A stretch of DNA of 64,000 bases from Actinokineospora pegani (lineage in GTDB: Bacteria > Actinomycetota > Actinomycetes > Mycobacteriales > Pseudonocardiaceae), in the NCBI RefSeq assembly GCF_009745975.1, contig NZ_WHOL01000098.1, forward strand, positions 208,567-272,566, given 5' to 3'. This document shows positions 62,105-64,000 of this stretch, in pieces (the stretch's first letter is position 1; every line of letters starts with the position of its first letter). The notes under the pieces are model-generated. The model ran no database searches, was not told where the DNA came from, and saw only the letters and a program-made list of their open reading frames with translations. The translations under genes and the position numbers were made by a program.

Positions 62105-62779
62105 CTACTCGGCGTTGAACCGGAAGCCGACGCCGCGCACGGTGGCGATGCGCCGCTCGGAGAACCTCGGCCCGCCCTCGCCGAGCTTGCGGCGCAGCCA
62201 GGACACGTGCATGTCCAGGGTCTTGGAGGTCTTGAGCTCGGGGTCGCTCCACACCTCGGTGAGGATCTCCTCGCGGGTGACCACCTGCCCGGCGCGCTGG
62301 ATGAGCACGCGCAGCAGCTCGAACTCCTTGTTGGCCAGGGTGACCTCCACGCCGTCGAGGGTCACCACCCGCGCGGCGAGGTCCATCTTGACCCCGTTGA
62401 CGTCGATGGCCCCAGGGGCCTGGCGGCGCAGCAGGGCCCGGATGCGGGCCAGCAGCTCGGCCAGCCGGAACGGCTTGGCCACGTAGTCGTCGGCGCCCGC
62501 GTCCAGCCCGACGACGAAGTCGACCTCGTCGGCGCGCGCGGTCAGCATCAGCACCGGGATGCCCCGGCCCGCGGCCCGCAGCCGCCTGCACACGTCGAGG
62601 CCGTCGATGCCGGGCAGCCCCAGGTCGAGCACGAGCAGGTCGGGCACCCCCGTGGAGGCCGACTCCAACGCGGCGTGCCCGTCGGCGACGACCTGCACCT
62701 CGTACCCCTCCCGGTGCAGGGCACGGGACAGGGGATCAGCGATGGCCGCGTCGTCCTCGGCCAGCAGCACCACACTCAC
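62105..62779 (-). CDS. OmpR-family response regulator
   Basis: 224 residues, partner of the kinase. Receiver: VVLLAEDDAAIADPLS, phospho-acceptor D in LLVLDLGLPGIDGLDV, T in VLMLTARADE, K in DDYVAKPFRLAEL. Winged helix: ANKEFELLRVLIQRAGQVVTREEILTEVW and SKTLDMHVSWLRRKLGEGG, then ATVRGVGFRFN. TACGCT 7 nt before GTG 62779 predicts a leaderless message. Confidence 0.95.
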   Translation of the reverse strand: MSVVLLAEDDAAIADPLSRALHREGYEVQVVADGHAALESASTGVPDLLVLDLGLPGIDGLDVCRRLRAAGRGIPVLMLTARADEVDFVVGLDAGADDYVAKPFRLAELLARIRALLRRQAPGAIDVNGVKMDLAARVVTLDGVEVTLANKEFELLRVLIQRAGQVVTREEILTEVWSDPELKTSKTLDMHVSWLRRKLGEGGPRFSERRIATVRGVGFRFNAE

Positions 62780-62786
62780 ACACCAC

Positions 62787-62792
62787 AGCGTA
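62787..62792 (-). promoter_or_regulatory. -10 box of the response regulator gene
   Basis: TACGCT on the minus strand, 7 nt before GTG 62779, no Shine-Dalgarno. Confidence 0.5.
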
Positions 62793-62812
62793 TGCCTGGC
62801 ACGATCCCCGTC

Positions 62813-63586
62813 GTGGCACCTGACCTTGATTTCGCCCTCCGCCTGGCCGACACCGCCGACGCCATCACCCGCGCCCGCTTCCGCGCCTCGGACCTGGCGG
62901 TCTCCCGCAAACCCGACCGCACCCCGGTCACCGACGCCGACACGGCCGTCGAGGACGCCATCCGCACCCTGCTCGACCAGGAGTTCCCCGAGGACACCGT
63001 GGCGGGCGAGGAGCGCGGCGGGCAGGTCGGGGCGGGACGGGCGTGGGTGCTCGACCCGATCGACGGCACCAAGAACTTCCTGCGGGGCGTGCCGGTGTGG
63101 GCGACGCTGATCGCCCTGGTGGTCGACGGCGTGCCCGCGGTGGGGGTGGTCAGCGCGCCCGCCCTGGGGCGGCGGTGGTGGGCCGCCCGGGGTGAGGGGG
63201 CGTGGCTGGGGGTGGCCGGTTCCCGGCCGCGGCGGCTGTCGGTGTCGGGGGTGTCGGACCTGGCCGACGCGTACCTGTCGACCACGCACCTGGGGAGCTG
63301 GGTGGAGCACGAGTCGCGGGAGCGCTACCTGGCGCTGGTCGACGCGTGCTGGGAGAACCGGGCGTTCGGGGACTTCTGGCAGCACTGCCTGGTGGCGGAG
63401 GGGGCGATCGACTTGGCGGCCGAGGCCATCGTGAACCCGTGGGACGTGGCGCCGTTCCAGGTGCTGGTGGAGGAGGCGGGCGGGCGGTTCACGGACCTGT
63501 CCGGGGCCGGGCGGTTCGACGGGGGGAACGTGCTGACCTCCAACGGCCACCTGCACGAGGCGGCGCTGGGCGTCCTCCGGGACTAG
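62813..63586 (+). CDS. hisN: Histidinol-phosphatase, inositol monophosphatase fold
   Basis: 257 residues. DLDFALRLADTADAITRARFRASDL, KPDRTPVTDADTAVEDAIRTLL, VAGEERGGQVG, VLDPIDGTKNFLRGVPVWATLIALV (metal site DPIDGT) and CLVAEGAIDLAAEAIVNPWDVAPFQVLVEEAGG (WD) define the IMPase family. It resembles mycobacterial HisN more than inositol phosphatases. GTG 62813 chosen; ATG 62792 in frame adds MPGTIPV. CACGAT lies 7 nt before the GTG, a weak leaderless signal. Divergent from the response regulator. Confidence 0.9.
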   Translation: MAPDLDFALRLADTADAITRARFRASDLAVSRKPDRTPVTDADTAVEDAIRTLLDQEFPEDTVAGEERGGQVGAGRAWVLDPIDGTKNFLRGVPVWATLIALVVDGVPAVGVVSAPALGRRWWAARGEGAWLGVAGSRPRRLSVSGVSDLADAYLSTTHLGSWVEHESRERYLALVDACWENRAFGDFWQHCLVAEGAIDLAAEAIVNPWDVAPFQVLVEEAGGRFTDLSGAGRFDGGNVLTSNGHLHEAALGVLRD

Positions 63587-63729
63587 CCGATCCGGACCCT
63601 GATCCGCACGAGCGCGCCCAAGTCCATGATCATCCAGCTCTGGGGACCCCCGATTTCCACGCTACCCGGGGGGACCGACAAGTCGGGGGTGGCGAGGTTG
63701 GGTTGTCCACAGGGTGTGGGGTGGCGGGG
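63587..63729. other. 143-bp convergent gap
   Basis: No gene. ACCCCCGA at 63646-63653 pairs with TCGGGGGT at 63683-63690 across a 29-nt loop, a weak terminator candidate between hisN and the repeat protein. Confidence 0.4.
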
Positions 63730-64000
63730 CTAGCTCTTGTCGGCCGGGGTCGTGGCTGCCTCGGCCATGGGGTGGGCGGAGGCGGGGGCCGCCGCAGCTC
63801 GGGCGGAAACAGCCCGTTCGGCGGGAGCGGGCTCGGCCGCGGGTGGAGCGGAGGCCGCCGCAGCTTGGGCGGGAACAACCTGCTCGGCGGGAGCAGGCTC
63901 GGCCACGGGGTGAGCGGAGGCGGGGGCCGCCGCAACCTGGGCGGGAACAACCTGCTCGGCGGGAGCAGGCTCGGCCACGGGGTGAGCGGAGGCGGGGGCC
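63730..64000 (-). CDS. C-terminal end of an Ala/Pro-rich repeat protein (partial)
   Basis: Runs off the right edge. The visible 90 residues are tandem 24-residue units such as EPAPAEQVVPAQVAAAPAS, ending AATTPADKS. Ala, Pro, Glu and Gln dominate, with no domain, so probably a disordered extension of an unseen protein. The frame keeps protein-coding GC3 and phases with the 72-nt DNA repeat, which supports it; but low-complexity sequence could also be non-coding. No function assigned. Confidence 0.55.
   Translation of the reverse strand, partial: APASAHPVAEPAPAEQVVPAQVAAAPASAHPVAEPAPAEQVVPAQAAAASAPPAAEPAPAERAVSARAAAAPASAHPMAEAATTPADKS
63763..64000. repeat. 72-nt tandem repeat
   Basis: Units at 63763-63834 (72 nt), 63835-63900 (66 nt, one 6-nt deletion), 63901-63972 (72 nt) and a partial from 63973. 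All unit lengths are multiples of three and encode a 24-residue (or 22-residue) repeat. The last two units are nearly identical, so recent amplification is likely. It may continue beyond the window. Confidence 0.85.

Noticed and set aside
63763..64000. CRISPR-like direct repeats
   Set aside because: Units are contiguous with no spacers, in frame and coding.

Overview
This is a 64 kb stretch of chromosome from a high-GC actinomycete, with frequent GTG starts and many 4-bp GTGA/ATGA gene overlaps. Gene content and order (lpqB-mtrB-mtrA-tmk-sahH; amino-acid permease; manA-SIS protein-pmm-DUF3499-metallopeptidase; whiB2; fbiA-fbiB; manC; wbbL; rmlD; LytR/CpsA/Psr; TIGR03089; fadE25-like; purE-purK; GtrA) follow, from memory, the Mycobacterium tuberculosis Rv3244c-Rv3277 region, but with many extra genes inserted. 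I infer a non-mycobacterial member of the Pseudonocardiales/Mycobacteriales side of the actinobacteria, probably Pseudonocardiaceae. The assignment rests on synteny and protein style, not on an rRNA gene; no rRNA, tRNA or CRISPR was seen.

Layout. 1-5.5 kb: the MtrAB-LpqB cell-envelope two-component system, thymidylate kinase and S-adenosylhomocysteinase with a strong hairpin terminator. 5.7-10.7 kb: a large membrane alpha/beta-hydrolase, a decayed IS3-type element, and a two-gene unit of a tyrosine-phosphatase-like protein and an orphan GlmL/MutL-type ATPase. 10.7-18.4 kb: transporters and the mannose-activation genes manA, SIS protein, Trm112-like protein, phosphomannomutase. 18.6-28.5 kb: a giant glycosyltransferase/membrane protein, whiB2, a site-2-type protease, the coenzyme F420 genes fbiA-fbiB in a coupled run with Nudix and GntR genes, a lipoprotein and a DNA glycosylase. 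28.6-46.6 kb: a cell-envelope glycan region (manC, six further glycosyltransferase genes including wbbL, rmlB/rmlD, two LCP ligases), interrupted by a four-gene type-VII-secretion-like island (34.0-36.2 kb). 46.7-55.3 kb: lipid/redox enzymes (SDR, molybdopterin oxidoreductase, two acyl-CoA dehydrogenases) and purEK. 55.3-64 kb: GT87 mannosyltransferase, a degenerate GGDEF protein, an ECF sigma/anti-sigma fusion, two tandem GtrA proteins, a second two-component system, hisN and the end of a repeat-rich protein.

How the genes fit together. manA, pmm and manC take fructose-6-P to GDP-mannose; rmlB and rmlD make dTDP-rhamnose (rmlA/rmlC are not in the window); WbbL and the other glycosyltransferases use such donors, and the LCP proteins attach finished polymers to peptidoglycan. 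MtrAB and WhiB2 control envelope growth and division in relatives, so much of the window serves the cell wall.

The least explained parts are a ~112-bp structured repeat present twice (30.2 and 56.7 kb), a 144-bp nested palindrome at 18.5 kb, the four-gene ESX-like island, tandem TTAC/GTAA operators ahead of two lipid-enzyme genes, and a recurring -10 box 6-8 nt ahead of start codons that predicts many leaderless mRNAs.
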